Position numbers and translations under genes: made by a program. 45,217 bases of DNA, taken from assembly GCF_029256985.1 (NCBI RefSeq), contig NZ_JARIDQ010000023.1, forward strand, positions 1-45,217, given 5' to 3'. Position 1 is the first letter of the stretch. Every line of letters starts with the position of its first letter. Under the pieces are notes generated by a model. It made no database searches. It was not told the DNA's origin and worked only from the letters and a program-made list of their open reading frames with translations. Shown here one piece after another: positions 29,703-39,519 of this stretch. Source of the DNA: Otariodibacter sp. (GTDB lineage: Bacteria; Pseudomonadota; Gammaproteobacteria; Enterobacterales; Pasteurellaceae).

Positions 29703-30740
29703 CTAATTATTAATTTTTTTAGCCAATTGTTTTTCTACTTCTTTTAAACGTTTATTCATACCATCAATGTTCATTGTCAACGCTGCAGTTTTTCGCCATT
29801 CTTTATTAGGCTGCAGAGGAATACCTGATGAATAAATTCCTTTTTCAGTAATAGGTCTCATAACCATTCCCATACCTGTAATAACAGCACCATCACAAAT
29901 TTCCATATGGCCATTAATTACACTAGCACCACCTATTTGACAAAATTTCCCAATAGTCAAACTTCCAGCCATAATTACACCACCTGCAACTGCTGTACCG
30001 TAGCCAATATGTACGTTATGAGCAATCTGACATAGGTTATCAATAATAACATTATCCTCAATAATCGTTGAATCCAAAGCACCTCTATCGATACATGTAC
30101 AGGCTCCGATTTCAACACTATTACCAATAATGACACTTCCTGTTTGAGGTATCTTTATCCATTTACCCTTATCATTTGCATAGCCAAACCCATCGCCTCC
30201 GATCACTGCCGAAGATTGAATCAAACAATCAGATCCAATGGTCACTCTGTGGTATATTGTGACATTTGCCCATAATTTGGTGCGATCTCCAATTATAGTA
30301 TTTTTCCCAATAAAACATCCTGCACCAATAACAACATCATTACCTAATTTTACACCACTTTCAATTACTGCATTAGGCCCAATAGATACATTAGTACCAA
30401 ATAAAACATCCTCGGCTATGACAGCAGATGATGAAATATTTTTTGCAGGTAGTGGTGTAGAATCCATATATTGAGCTAGTAATGCGTAAGCTAAATAAGG
30501 ATTTTTTACAATAATCAAATTCTGCGAATCTAGGCAATACTCAACATCAGATTCTGATACAATTAAAGCGCCTGCTTTACTTAATTTTAATTGAGACCGA
30601 AACTTCGAGTTAGAAATAAAAGTGATCTGATTTAAAGATGCTTTATCTAAAGGAGCAATACCGATAATCATCAAATCAGGATCTCCTCTGAGAGATCCTT
30701 CGACTTGCTCCGCTAACTGTCTTAAACAGAAGGTATTCAT
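29703..30740 (-). CDS. lpxD: UDP-3-O-(3-hydroxyacyl)glucosamine N-acyltransferase
   Basis: Third step of lipid A synthesis: adds the N-linked 3-hydroxyacyl chain. It has 345 residues (E. coli 341). The N-terminal uridine-binding domain ([24 protein letters not shown]) is followed by a long left-handed beta-helix of hexapeptide repeats ([19 protein letters not shown]) and the catalytic His in [20 protein letters not shown]. The C-terminal helix ([21 protein letters not shown]) supports trimerisation and ACP binding. It starts 3 bases after the skp stop codon. Confidence 0.97.
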   Translation of the reverse strand: MNTFCLRQLAEQVEGSLRGDPDLMIIGIAPLDKASLNQITFISNSKFRSQLKLSKAGALIVSESDVEYCLDSQNLIIVKNPYLAYALLAQYMDSTPLPAKNISSSAVIAEDVLFGTNVSIGPNAVIESGVKLGNDVVIGAGCFIGKNTIIGDRTKLWANVTIYHRVTIGSDCLIQSSAVIGGDGFGYANDKGKWIKIPQTGSVIIGNSVEIGACTCIDRGALDSTIIEDNVIIDNLCQIAHNVHIGYGTAVAGGVIMAGSLTIGKFCQIGGASVINGHMEICDGAVITGMGMVMRPITEKGIYSSGIPLQPNKEWRKTAALTMNIDGMNKRLKEVEKQLAKKINN

Positions 30741-30743
30741 CTA

Positions 30744-31460
30744 TTATTTATCCTGAGCTTTTTTTGTTGAATGTTCTTTAATTTCTGTCAATATTTGCTC
30801 AGTAATATCTGCTCCTTCATTTTTAGCATATAGTGCAGCTGAAGGTAATAAAACTAAAGTAAACCCTTTAGAATCAGCAATAGACTTAATTGTATTATTA
30901 ATATCATCTACAGCTTTTTGTTTATCTTCTTTAGAAATCATTGCATTAGCTTTATCTTGTTCTTTAGCTAACTTAGCTTGTAGATCAGAAACTTTTTTCT
31001 GGAATGCCTCTGCTTTTTTAGAAAATTCAACTTCTCTCTTTTGCAATGCATTAACCTTATTTTGAAACTTTTTACTTTCATCATTGATTATTTTTTGACG
31101 AGCTTGTATATCTTTAGAGCGCAATCTTGGAGCTTCTTTTTCTAAAGCTTCGACTTTCTTTTTTAAAGACTTCTCAACTGTAGCCTGTTCTTTTTTAAGC
31201 TTATCTGCATCTTCATCGATTTTATTTTTTTCTGTGACTAAGTTTTCTTCTTCTTTACTTAATGCATTTTCTTCAGGAGCAAATTTTTCTCTGGTTTTTT
31301 GCATAAAACTATCCACTTTTGCATTTAACTCAACCATGATAGGATGGTTTTGTAGTAAATAAGTTGGATCAGCAAAACCAATTTTTTCATCCGCATGAGC
31401 AACGTTGATAGATAAAGTCATAGCGACTACAATAGCCGTTGTTTTAAATAAATTTTTCAT
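30744..31460 (-). CDS. skp: Periplasmic chaperone Skp (OmpH), lengthened form
   Basis: Trimeric chaperone that carries unfolded outer-membrane proteins to BamA. Signal peptide of 23 residues ends in NVAHA, before DEKIGFADPTYLL (the N-terminal trimerisation strand). The C-terminal segment ADSKGFTLVLLPSAALYAKN, containing the usual hydrophobic strand, and DITEQILTEI close the body. Between them is a very charged coiled coil of about 135 residues, rich in Lys and Glu. Total length 238 against 161 in E. coli, so the tentacle helices are much longer. AAGGAC lies before the ATG. Directly downstream of bamA. Confidence 0.92.
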   Translation of the reverse strand: MKNLFKTTAIVVAMTLSINVAHADEKIGFADPTYLLQNHPIMVELNAKVDSFMQKTREKFAPEENALSKEEENLVTEKNKIDEDADKLKKEQATVEKSLKKKVEALEKEAPRLRSKDIQARQKIINDESKKFQNKVNALQKREVEFSKKAEAFQKKVSDLQAKLAKEQDKANAMISKEDKQKAVDDINNTIKSIADSKGFTLVLLPSAALYAKNEGADITEQILTEIKEHSTKKAQDK

Positions 31461-31492
31461 TAAAAGTCCTTTAAATATAATTGAAATAACAA

Positions 31493-31511
31493 ACTACAAA
31501 ATAATTGTAGT
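31493..31511 (-). other. Intercistronic hairpin between bamA and skp
   Basis: ACTACAA and TTGTAGT, 7-bp perfect arms with a 5-base loop, 17 bases after bamA. No T run follows, so it is more likely an mRNA-stability or processing element than a terminator. Confidence 0.4.
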
Positions 31512-31527
31512 CCATATAGAAGTTAAA

Positions 31528-33939
31528 TTAGAATGTTCCGCCAATACTAAATTGAAATTGCTCAATTTCATCACCTTCATATTTTTTAATTGGTTTAGCA
31601 TATGAAAATAATAATGGTCCAATAGGTGAATTCCATTGAAACGATATACCAGCAGAAGAACGAATTCTTTTATAATCTCCAAAATCTACAGCATTAGGAT
31701 AAATACTCTTATCCCACTTTGTATTCCAAACACTTCCAGCATCAACAAATATTGATGTTCTAACATTATTTTGATATTTATCATCTATAAATGGAGTTGG
31801 TGTAATTAATTCTAAGCTAGCTGTAGCCATGGCATTACCACCAATAACATCGTCACTCAATCGATTAAATATAAAATCTCCATTACTCGTTCTTTTAGCT
31901 TTTGAAGAATAGTCCGCATAAATAGCTTTAGGTCCTATTGCACCATAGCCAAATCCTCGTAACGAACCAATACCTCCTGCAGTATAATTTTGATAAAATG
32001 GTAAACGTTTATCACCTATTCCATTAGCATACGCAATATCAGCCCCAGTCTGAATGATCCAACTATGGTCTCTATTCAATGGATAATAATTTTTGAAACC
32101 AGCACTCAATTTATAATATTTATTATCAGAACCAGGGATTGTTATTCTTCCGCCAATATTTGCTGTTGTTCCTTCTGTTGGTAAATAACCTCTATCTAAA
32201 CTGTTATAATTCCATCCAAATGAAAAATCAAAATCATCAGCCTTAATCTTTGGATAGTTTATTGAACCTGGAGGAATATCAATTCCTATTGATCTTACAT
32301 ATAAATCCCGATTAAACTCACGTTGAGCATTTTTGATCTTATCATGAGTGTACCCTAATCCAAGATAATATGAGTTATTTTCATCAACGGGAAATCCTAA
32401 TGTACCACTTACGCCATAAGTTTGACGTTTATAGCTTGAAACATTATCATTTCGCGAATTATCATAGTCTTCATAGAAAACATTACCGCCTAAGCTAACA
32501 CCATCTTTAGTGAAATAGGGTTCAGTATAACCTAAACTAACTGTAGTTCCATAATCATTACGCGACCCATTTAAACTAATTGTTGAACCCATTCCTAAGA
32601 AATTATCTTGTTTAATTCCAGCTTGGTAGCTTAATCCGCTCTCTGTGCCATATCCTATACCAAAGTTAATGCTTCCAGTATTACGCTCTTTAACTTTGTA
32701 GACTAAATCTGCTTGATCATCTGATTGCTCAACTTTTGGATAACTAACATCAACAGACTCATAAAATCCCGTTCTATCCAAGCGAGACTTACCAAGTTGA
32801 GCTAAGTTAGTAGATAACCAAGCACCTTCCTGTTGTCTCATCTCTCTACGTAATGTAGAGTCTGCAGTAACAGTATTTCCTTCAAAACGAATTTTTCTTA
32901 CATAGATACGCTTTCCTGCTTCAACAACATAATTAATGCGAACAGTATTATTCTTATCATCAAAAACAGGGTAAATTTCTACTTTTGCTGATGCAAATCC
33001 ATTATTACCTAATATATCTTTAATATCATCTTCAATTTTTATGAGTTCACTACGACGAAATTGTTGACCTGGCTCAAAACCATCTAATACCTTATTGAGT
33101 TCGTTATCCATATTAGCAGTATCACCAATAATCTGTATTTCACTAATATTATATTGGTTTCCTTCATTAATTTTATATGTTAGATACACTTCTTTTTGGT
33201 CATTACTAAATGAAACATCTGAATTCTCTATATTAAATTTTGCATATCCTCTATTCATATAGAAGTTACGCAGGTTTTCTATATCTTGCTTATAAACAGG
33301 CTGTTCAAATTTACTACTTGAGAAAATATTCCACCATTTAACATCTGGTTGAATATCCAATTGATCAAGTAACTCATCTGAATCAAAAGAATTATTACCT
33401 TCAAAAGTAATTGTTTTTACATATGATATCTCATCTTCCTTTATAATAAGTTTAATATTAACACTACCTGAATCAGCTTGTGTTACTTCCGAATCAATTT
33501 TTGCATTATATCTACCAATTGAATGATAATGCTCAAGTAATGCATCTTTGAAACTTTCTAATTTTTCTGCATCAAAAACTTCACCTCGGCTAATCAAATT
33601 AGCTTTTAAATTTTCTTTTAATGGTTCCTTTGGAATAGCAGAATTCCCTTCAATAGATACATTATTAATTACTGGAAATTCCACAACTTTAATTACTAAT
33701 GTATTACCTTCACGATCAGCACTTACATCTTGAAAGCGATTCTGTAAAAAAATCTGCCTAACAACGTTTGCTATATCATTATCTGTTGCTTTTTGTCCAA
33801 TTTTTATCGGTAAAGAAGAAATAAGAGAGGAACCTGCATCAGGCTGTATCCCGTCAACACGAATATCTTGAACAACAAATGGTGTCGCAACTGCTATGCC
33901 ATTTGCCATAAGCAACGTTGAAAGTAATAGTTTTTTCAT
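31528..33939 (-). CDS. bamA: Outer-membrane protein assembly factor BamA
   Basis: Central Omp85 protein of the BAM complex, which folds beta-barrels into the outer membrane. It has 803 residues. Signal peptide MKKLLLSTLLMANGIAVA precedes five POTRA domains (about 22-420; starts such as VVQDIRVDGIQPDAGSSLIS, VINNVSIEGNSAI, VKTITFEGNNSF, NISEIQIIGDTA, YVRKIRFEGNTV). The 16-strand barrel follows, with the Omp85 signature GGIGSLRGFGYGAIGP (the RGF of loop 6) and terminal strand FQFSIGGTF. It occupies its conserved place between rseP and skp. Confidence 0.97.
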   Translation of the reverse strand: MKKLLLSTLLMANGIAVATPFVVQDIRVDGIQPDAGSSLISSLPIKIGQKATDNDIANVVRQIFLQNRFQDVSADREGNTLVIKVVEFPVINNVSIEGNSAIPKEPLKENLKANLISRGEVFDAEKLESFKDALLEHYHSIGRYNAKIDSEVTQADSGSVNIKLIIKEDEISYVKTITFEGNNSFDSDELLDQLDIQPDVKWWNIFSSSKFEQPVYKQDIENLRNFYMNRGYAKFNIENSDVSFSNDQKEVYLTYKINEGNQYNISEIQIIGDTANMDNELNKVLDGFEPGQQFRRSELIKIEDDIKDILGNNGFASAKVEIYPVFDDKNNTVRINYVVEAGKRIYVRKIRFEGNTVTADSTLRREMRQQEGAWLSTNLAQLGKSRLDRTGFYESVDVSYPKVEQSDDQADLVYKVKERNTGSINFGIGYGTESGLSYQAGIKQDNFLGMGSTISLNGSRNDYGTTVSLGYTEPYFTKDGVSLGGNVFYEDYDNSRNDNVSSYKRQTYGVSGTLGFPVDENNSYYLGLGYTHDKIKNAQREFNRDLYVRSIGIDIPPGSINYPKIKADDFDFSFGWNYNSLDRGYLPTEGTTANIGGRITIPGSDNKYYKLSAGFKNYYPLNRDHSWIIQTGADIAYANGIGDKRLPFYQNYTAGGIGSLRGFGYGAIGPKAIYADYSSKAKRTSNGDFIFNRLSDDVIGGNAMATASLELITPTPFIDDKYQNNVRTSIFVDAGSVWNTKWDKSIYPNAVDFGDYKRIRSSAGISFQWNSPIGPLLFSYAKPIKKYEGDEIEQFQFSIGGTF

Positions 33940-33975
33940 TGAACAAACCCTAGTAATATAAAATTGTATAATTAT

Positions 33976-33998
33976 CTAACCACTTATACAGTAGTTAG
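33976..33998 (-). other. Hairpin across the rseP stop codon
   Basis: CTAACTACT and AGTGGTTAG pair over 9 bp (one G-U) with a 5-base loop on the minus strand. The structure includes the rseP stop codon (33995-33997). No T run follows. It may tune stability or partial termination between rseP and bamA. Confidence 0.4.
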
Positions 33999-35341
33999 AA
34001 GTGAATTAGATCATTAAATAAAGCAAATCCCATTAGGCTAATAATCAATATAAATCCTACTTGTTGGAATATAAATTGAAACTTATCTGGTAAAGATTTA
34101 CCCCTAATTAGTTCCCCTAAAAGGATAAATAACTGACCACCATCCAGTGGTAAAATCGGAAATAAATTCATTATTCCTAAATTAACACTAATTAGTGCCA
34201 TAAACCCAATATAGTAAACAATACCAATTTCTGCAGTAGCGCCTGCCCCCTTAGCTATAGAAATTGGACCGCCTATATTTTTTATTGAAAGCTCCCCTGT
34301 TATTAAATTGACAATAAATTGGATAATTGTCTCAATTAATGAATTTACTTTATGTAAACTTTTTGCAAATGCTGTAAGAATATCATACTTTAAATAAGTT
34401 CGATACTGCTCTTCTAGTGGTTTGACCCGAGGAACTATTCCCACTAAATAGCGATTATCTTCTTTCGACATTTCAGGCATTATTAAGAAATTATATTGTT
34501 GATTATCTCTTTCGATTACAAATTCGAGTTGATCACCTTTTTGAGTTTCACTCAATAAATTCTGCCAATCAAATCCTCTTTGATTTACGCTAATTATTTT
34601 ATCGCCAGATTTCAAGCCTGCTTTATCTGATGCTGAATTTTCGACTACCTTTTCTATGATAGGTTCAACACTACCACTTTTAGGGCTAATACCTAATGAT
34701 GTCAGTGGGTTCTCTTTGTTGCTATCTAGGTTCCAATGACTCAAATCTAAAGTAGTAGTTTGATATTGCTCTTGTTTTGGAAGATCTAAATTATTGCCTT
34801 TTACTTCCACTTTAGATGAGCCTATTTCGCCAATCAAAACAAGCACTGCATCTTCCCAATTCTGAATATCTTTGCCGTTTATCTGTGTTATTTGGAAATT
34901 AGGTTTTAATCCAGCTTCATCAGCAATGCTATGTTTAACAACACTATCAATAACAGGCTTTATTGTTGGCATACCAACACTAAAAACAACCCAATATGCC
35001 AAAATTGCAAAAATAATATTTGCTAACGGGCCAGCAATAACAATAAAAGCTCGCTGTAAAATACTCTTTTGACTTAAGGAATGTGATTTTTCTATTTGTT
35101 TTTTATATTCCTCTTCTTCATTATACATTTGGACGTATCCACCCAAAGGTATCATAGAAAAAACAAACTCAGTACCTTGTTTATCCTTTTTTTTCCAAAG
35201 TATCTTTCCAAATCCAATAGAAAAACGTAAAACAGCAACTCCACATTTTCTTGCAGCCCAAAAATGCCCATATTCGTGCACAAAAACTAAAATACAAATT
35301 AATACAAAGAAAGTAATAATTGAAAACACACAAATCCCCAC
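33995..35341 (-). CDS. rseP: Intramembrane site-2 protease RseP
   Basis: Zinc protease that cuts RseA in the membrane to release sigma-E, and clears signal peptides. It has 448 residues. The zinc motif HEYGH is at 22-26, as in E. coli RseP. GTEFVFSMIPLGGYVQM follows. Two PDZ domains occupy about 125-310 (LKPNFQITQINGKDIQNWED; ASDKAGLKSGDKIISVN). The LDG motif is in NLFPILPLDGGQLFILLGE. The start codon is GTG, supported because it puts HEYGH at the family position. It follows the cdsA stop codon with no gap and no visible Shine-Dalgarno, so it depends on coupling. Confidence 0.95.
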   Translation of the reverse strand: MGICVFSIITFFVLICILVFVHEYGHFWAARKCGVAVLRFSIGFGKILWKKKDKQGTEFVFSMIPLGGYVQMYNEEEEYKKQIEKSHSLSQKSILQRAFIVIAGPLANIIFAILAYWVVFSVGMPTIKPVIDSVVKHSIADEAGLKPNFQITQINGKDIQNWEDAVLVLIGEIGSSKVEVKGNNLDLPKQEQYQTTTLDLSHWNLDSNKENPLTSLGISPKSGSVEPIIEKVVENSASDKAGLKSGDKIISVNQRGFDWQNLLSETQKGDQLEFVIERDNQQYNFLIMPEMSKEDNRYLVGIVPRVKPLEEQYRTYLKYDILTAFAKSLHKVNSLIETIIQFIVNLITGELSIKNIGGPISIAKGAGATAEIGIVYYIGFMALISVNLGIMNLFPILPLDGGQLFILLGELIRGKSLPDKFQFIFQQVGFILIISLMGFALFNDLIHF

Positions 35342-36211
35342 TTATAAAAAGAAAAAGAATCCAGTTGCAAATACTGGTACGGCAGCAGTTAAGCTATCAA
35401 TTCTATCTAGAATACCGCCATGCCCTGGAATCAAATTACTACTATCTTTTATACTTGCTTGTCGTTTAAACATACTTTCACTTAAATCACCTAAAATAGA
35501 AACAACTACAGTTAAGACTGATAATAGAATAAAAAATAACGTAGAGACTTCTCTTCCTAAAATACTTAATGGTGCGAATTGTAAAAATACAAAAGCAATA
35601 ATCCCTGAGGTAATAATTCCACCAATTGCACCTTCTACTGATTTACCTGGGGAAACTTTAGGGGCTAACTTATGCTTACCGAATTTACGACCTACAAAAT
35701 AGGCTCCAGAATCAGCTCCCCAAACAAGTACAAAAACATATAATAAAAGATAAGCGCCTTGATAATTATTTGTATTATACTGATAGAATCGTAAAGCCAA
35801 CACACCCAATAAGAATGGAATTAATGTGCAAAAACCAAAAATAAACTTCGCACTGATCGATTTCATCCAGAGATTAGCCGACTTGGGATATGAGATAACA
35901 AGAACAAATGAAACAATCCACCAAATACACCCTAAGAAAAGAAATGGTGTACTTTCATCTGTTAAAAATCTTGCTGCCCTAACATAATTGTTCGCAGCCA
36001 TAATGGGAAAAAGTAATAGTCCAACAGTAACAAAAGCAACAATAGCTCTTACAATTGGACGTTTAAACCCTGCAAACTGAGCCCACTCCCACATACTCAA
36101 TACAACAATTGCTGATAAAGCTAAGGTGAAAGGTAGCGGTGTTAACCCAAAAAGTGCAACTACTGCAATAACAATCATAATAATAGCTGATAGAATTCGT
36201 TCTTTTAACAT
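35342..36211 (-). CDS. cdsA: Phosphatidate cytidylyltransferase
   Basis: Makes CDP-diacylglycerol from CTP and phosphatidate at the inner membrane, the branch point of phospholipid synthesis. It has 289 residues with about eight membrane segments. The family signature is in SMFKRQASIKDSSNLIPGHG followed by GILDRIDSLTAAVPVF, and a second conserved region is VWGADSGAYFVGRKFGKHKL with SPGKSVEGAIGG. It is 23 bases downstream of uppS and ends directly at the rseP GTG. Confidence 0.96.
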   Translation of the reverse strand: MLKERILSAIIMIVIAVVALFGLTPLPFTLALSAIVVLSMWEWAQFAGFKRPIVRAIVAFVTVGLLLFPIMAANNYVRAARFLTDESTPFLFLGCIWWIVSFVLVISYPKSANLWMKSISAKFIFGFCTLIPFLLGVLALRFYQYNTNNYQGAYLLLYVFVLVWGADSGAYFVGRKFGKHKLAPKVSPGKSVEGAIGGIITSGIIAFVFLQFAPLSILGREVSTLFFILLSVLTVVVSILGDLSESMFKRQASIKDSSNLIPGHGGILDRIDSLTAAVPVFATGFFFFL

Positions 36212-36234
36212 TTTTTACCCTTATAAACGCTTAA

Positions 36235-36948
36235 CTAACAACTTCCAAAACGACGTTCTCGCTGTTGATAAACACTAATTGCTTCAGAAAAAACATTTTC
36301 GTCAAAATCTGGCCATAATACCGATGTAAAAAATAATTCAGCATAAGCAATTTGCCAAAGTAAGAAATTACTTATACGTTGTTCTCCACTTGTTCTAATT
36401 AATAAATCAACAGGTGGTTGTTCTTTTGTTGCCAAACTAGATTGAAATAATTCAGCAGTAATTTCTTGAGGCTCTAATTCTCCTGCTTTTACTTTTTCAG
36501 CTAAGCTTTTTGTAGCATTCACAATATCCCAATATCCACCATAATTTGCAGCAATATTAAGGATTAAGCCCGTATTTTTAGCAGTTAATATTTCAGATTC
36601 GATAATACGCTTTTGTAAATCTTCGGTAAACGCTGATTTATCACCAATAATATTCAGTTTAATATTATTGGAGTGTAACTTTTTAACTTCTGATGTTAGT
36701 GCCTTCATAAATAATGTCATTAATGCCGAAACTTCACTCTCTGGTCTACTCCAATTTTCACTGCTAAAAGCATACAAAGTTAATACTTTTATTTCATTTC
36801 TTGCTGCAAAATTTACGGCATTTCTGACCGCTTTAACACCATTTTGATGTCCAAAAACTCTTAGTTTTCCTTTTTCTTTTGCCCATCTACCATTTCCATC
36901 CATGATAATAGCGACATGTTTAGGCATTTTTTGAGTATTATAATCCAC
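36235..36948 (-). CDS. uppS: Undecaprenyl diphosphate synthase
   Basis: cis-Prenyltransferase extending farnesyl diphosphate to C55, the lipid carrier for peptidoglycan, O-antigen and other envelope sugars. It has 237 residues. Conserved regions are [20 protein letters not shown] with the catalytic Asp, [39 protein letters not shown] and [19 protein letters not shown] with [15 protein letters not shown]. It is the first gene of the envelope cluster in this window; dxr, its usual upstream neighbour, is replaced by gloB. Confidence 0.97.
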   Translation of the reverse strand: MDYNTQKMPKHVAIIMDGNGRWAKEKGKLRVFGHQNGVKAVRNAVNFAARNEIKVLTLYAFSSENWSRPESEVSALMTLFMKALTSEVKKLHSNNIKLNIIGDKSAFTEDLQKRIIESEILTAKNTGLILNIAANYGGYWDIVNATKSLAEKVKAGELEPQEITAELFQSSLATKEQPPVDLLIRTSGEQRISNFLLWQIAYAELFFTSVLWPDFDENVFSEAISVYQQRERRFGSC

Positions 36949-36993
36949 AAAAGCTCTCTTCTTTTTTAGTCAATATTATGCAAAATGGTCGCA

Positions 36994-37021
36994 ACTATAT
37001 CATAATACAGATCTTTCTAAA
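36994..37021 (-). promoter_or_regulatory. Possible promoter of the uppS-lpxA cluster
   Basis: On the minus strand TTTAGA (37016-37021), 16 bases, TATAGT (36994-36999), giving a leader of about 40 nt to uppS. It lies just past a weak hairpin after gloB (AATGCT/AGCATT, 37021-37041). Confidence 0.5.
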
Positions 37022-37043
37022 ATGCTCTGATATTAAGCATTAA

Positions 37044-37751
37044 TTAGAAATTATCTTTTTCTTTACGCCATTGAATGAATTTATCCAATGTATCTGCATA
37101 TAAAAATGGATTAACTTGCTTCTCCAATCCAATTGTTGTCGGTAAAGATGGGATATTTTTGGAACGTAAAATATCAACCTTTTCTTGATATTCCAATAAT
37201 ATACAATTAGATGGCATTACCTTCTCTGCAAATTTTAAATTTGATTGTGTATATTCATGAGCTGGATAAACTTTTACAAAGTCAGGCAATTGTTTAAAAC
37301 GCTGTAATGTTTCAAATTGAGCCAAATAATCCCCAGTAAAAACTCGACCACATCCGCCAGAAAAAAGTGAATCACCACAAAATAGATATTCTCGTCCAAC
37401 CAAATAGCTAATATGTTCTGAAGTATGTCCTGCACTATCCATAACTTCTATATTTAACCCTAGTAAAGAAAAGTGTTCGGCATCTTTAACAATATGTGTT
37501 GCAAGATCTTGAACTTCACTTGAACCATAAACTGAAATATCTGGATATGCAGACAAAACACCAGAAACACCATCAGTATGATCACCATGATAATGTGTAA
37601 GTAGTATAGCGGTCGGTTCTAACTGATTTTTAGCTAAAAATGCTAATACTGGTTGTGATTGACTAGGATCAACGATAATAGCATTGCTATTTTTTTGAAT
37701 AATCCAAACATAATTATCAGATAATACTGGGATTGGGGTAATTTTTATCAT
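37044..37751 (-). CDS. gloB: Hydroxyacylglutathione hydrolase (glyoxalase II)
   Basis: Hydrolyses S-D-lactoylglutathione to lactate and glutathione in methylglyoxal detoxification. It has 235 residues, a little shorter than E. coli (251). Metallo-beta-lactamase fold with the binuclear metal motif LLTHYHGDHTDG, further ligands in DSAGHTSEHISYL, FCGDSLFSGGCGRVF and YPAHEYTQSNLKFA. Of two consecutive ATGs I take 37751, with GGAG six bases before it; 37754 is possible. It lies between nagK and uppS, all on the same strand. Confidence 0.93.
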   Translation of the reverse strand: MIKITPIPVLSDNYVWIIQKNSNAIIVDPSQSQPVLAFLAKNQLEPTAILLTHYHGDHTDGVSGVLSAYPDISVYGSSEVQDLATHIVKDAEHFSLLGLNIEVMDSAGHTSEHISYLVGREYLFCGDSLFSGGCGRVFTGDYLAQFETLQRFKQLPDFVKVYPAHEYTQSNLKFAEKVMPSNCILLEYQEKVDILRSKNIPSLPTTIGLEKQVNPFLYADTLDKFIQWRKEKDNF

Positions 37752-37817
37752 CATAAGCTCCATATAATAATGGACAAATCTCTTGCCCATTTATACCTCA
37801 TTATTTACCTTGTTAGT

Positions 37818-38735
37818 TTACTTTAAAAATAATGCCGCAGCACCACGCACACCACCAGAATCACCATGAATTGCTTTTTTAATAACCGGTACTTTAGCAA
37901 TATTTAATAAATACTTAGGTAAATATTTTGGTAGTGTTTCATAGATATAATCAAAATTAGATAATCCCCCGCCAAAAACGATCATATCAGGATCTAAAAT
38001 TGTAATTAGATTTCCAATACCTGTTGCCATTAATTCAATAAATTTATTCACGAAATCAACCGTTTTTTGATCACCTTGATAAAAACGGCTAATGATAGTT
38101 TTTGCATCGATACTCTCACCAACTAGATCTCGATATAAAAACTCGAAACCTCGTCCAGAAAGATAAGTATCCAAACAGGCAGTATTACCACATCCACAAT
38201 CATAAATTGGCGCACTATCTCCACCGAGTAATTTTAGCGCATGATAATTTAATTGAATGTGTCCAACTTCACCAGCCATCCCAATACTACCAGAATGAAC
38301 TTTACCATCAAAGACAAGTCCTCCACCGAACCCAGTCCCAATAATGAGCCCTAATACTGTTGAATATTGCTGATTTTCACTATCCCAAGCTTCTGAAAGC
38401 GCAAAACAATTAGCATCATTTTCTCCTCTAACCTCTCGATTTAAGCGTTTAGATAAATCTTTTAAAATATTCTTACCATCTGCCACTTTAATATTAGATA
38501 TTTTTGCGATACCTGTTTCTTTATGAACAAATCCTGGCAACCCTAAGCCGACAAATCCTCTTGTTTCAAATTTTTTATCTGCATTATTAACTAATATTTC
38601 AATCTGAGTTAGCCAGTCTTTATAACTTGTTTGAGGGGTTGCAATTCGCTCACTGTGTAATTTCTCTAGTTTTTCATTAAAAATAGCCAATTCAATTTTT
38701 GTACCGCCAATATCTAAACCATAATAGAACTTCAT
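37818..38735 (-). CDS. nagK: N-acetyl-D-glucosamine kinase (ROK family)
   Basis: Phosphorylates GlcNAc recovered from peptidoglycan turnover. It has 305 residues (E. coli NagK 303). Phosphate-binding motif [15 protein letters not shown], catalytic region [29 protein letters not shown], the ROK zinc motif [20 protein letters not shown] and the late [19 protein letters not shown] all agree with NagK rather than other ROK sugar kinases. Its gene neighbours pgpB (2-base gap upstream) and gloB also handle envelope or metabolite recycling, but no operon logic beyond proximity is shown. Confidence 0.9.
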   Translation of the reverse strand: MKFYYGLDIGGTKIELAIFNEKLEKLHSERIATPQTSYKDWLTQIEILVNNADKKFETRGFVGLGLPGFVHKETGIAKISNIKVADGKNILKDLSKRLNREVRGENDANCFALSEAWDSENQQYSTVLGLIIGTGFGGGLVFDGKVHSGSIGMAGEVGHIQLNYHALKLLGGDSAPIYDCGCGNTACLDTYLSGRGFEFLYRDLVGESIDAKTIISRFYQGDQKTVDFVNKFIELMATGIGNLITILDPDMIVFGGGLSNFDYIYETLPKYLPKYLLNIAKVPVIKKAIHGDSGGVRGAAALFLK

Positions 38736-38737
38736 TT

Positions 38738-39460
38738 TTAACCTCTTTTTTTAAATAAGCTCCAAGTTTCTAAATAAGGTACTATGTAAATAAATATAAC
38801 AAGATTAAATACCCAAGCAATTAATGTACTTACGAAGAGATCAATAGGATAATGCATTCCTAATCGTAATCGACTGATCAACATCAAGCCTGTCCAGAAA
38901 ATTGCAAAAACTTGTGAGAAAAAGACCGCTTGCCCAGATAACCCTAGCAAAAATCCTGAAAATAGTAATAACCACGATACAGCAAAAATAGTATGCCCTG
39001 AAGGAAATGAATACCCAAGCTCATCTGCTTGATGTGAAACTATTGACATAGTATCCTCAGTCGCAAACTTCATTACTTCATTTTTTTGTACCTCTTTAGA
39101 TAACATATAAAATTGTTCTGGATTAGTACTGAACATTTGGGTTACAAAAGGACGAGGTTCCTTAAAAGTTAATTTTGCTCCTTCTTTAATTACTTGTGTT
39201 CCTATGATAGTACTGGCACAAATAAAACCGACAAGTAACCATGAGTAACGGTGACGAGTCAGCCACATAATCCATAGCATAAACACTACACAAGTTATGA
39301 GTGCATATGGTTTAGAACCTGCTTCAGTCAAAAGTAATAAACCTCTATCTAAATCAGGATATTGTAAATTTGTATTCAATAGCCATTGCCAATTATTTAG
39401 CCATGCAACCATAGGAATAAAAAGCATCACTAATGTAAAAAGAGATAATTTTCTTAGCAT
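38738..39460 (-). CDS. pgpB: PAP2-family phosphatase PgpB
   Basis: Membrane phosphatase that dephosphorylates phosphatidylglycerophosphate, phosphatidate and undecaprenyl diphosphate. It has 240 residues and about six membrane segments. The three PAP2 motifs are present: [27 protein letters not shown] and [16 protein letters not shown] with the catalytic His. The long stretch between motifs 1 and 2 ([20 protein letters not shown]) is typical of PgpB. The ATG at 39460 has GAGGATT before it. It follows the yhbY terminator. Confidence 0.88.
   Translation of the reverse strand: MLRKLSLFTLVMLFIPMVAWLNNWQWLLNTNLQYPDLDRGLLLLTEAGSKPYALITCVVFMLWIMWLTRHRYSWLLVGFICASTIIGTQVIKEGAKLTFKEPRPFVTQMFSTNPEQFYMLSKEVQKNEVMKFATEDTMSIVSHQADELGYSFPSGHTIFAVSWLLLFSGFLLGLSGQAVFFSQVFAIFWTGLMLISRLRLGMHYPIDLFVSTLIAWVFNLVIFIYIVPYLETWSLFKKRG
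38925..38933 (-). repeat. DNA uptake signal-like 9-mer (8/9)
   Basis: ACCGCTTGC on the plus strand is one mismatch from the inverted uptake signal, inside pgpB. Confidence 0.4.
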
Positions 39461-39471
39461 ATAATCCTCAC

Positions 39472-39501
39472 ACAAAAAACCGCTTGAACATACAAGCGGT
39501 T
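39472..39501 (-). terminator. Terminator of yhbY built from inverted uptake signals
   Basis: AACCGCTTG (39478-39486) and CAAGCGGTT (39493-39501) pair over 9 bp around a 6-base loop, followed by TTTTTTG on the minus strand. The right arm includes an exact ACAAGCGGT (39492-39500). It is the second uptake-signal terminator in the window. Confidence 0.9.
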
Positions 39502-39519
39502 AAATCTACAGAATAATTT

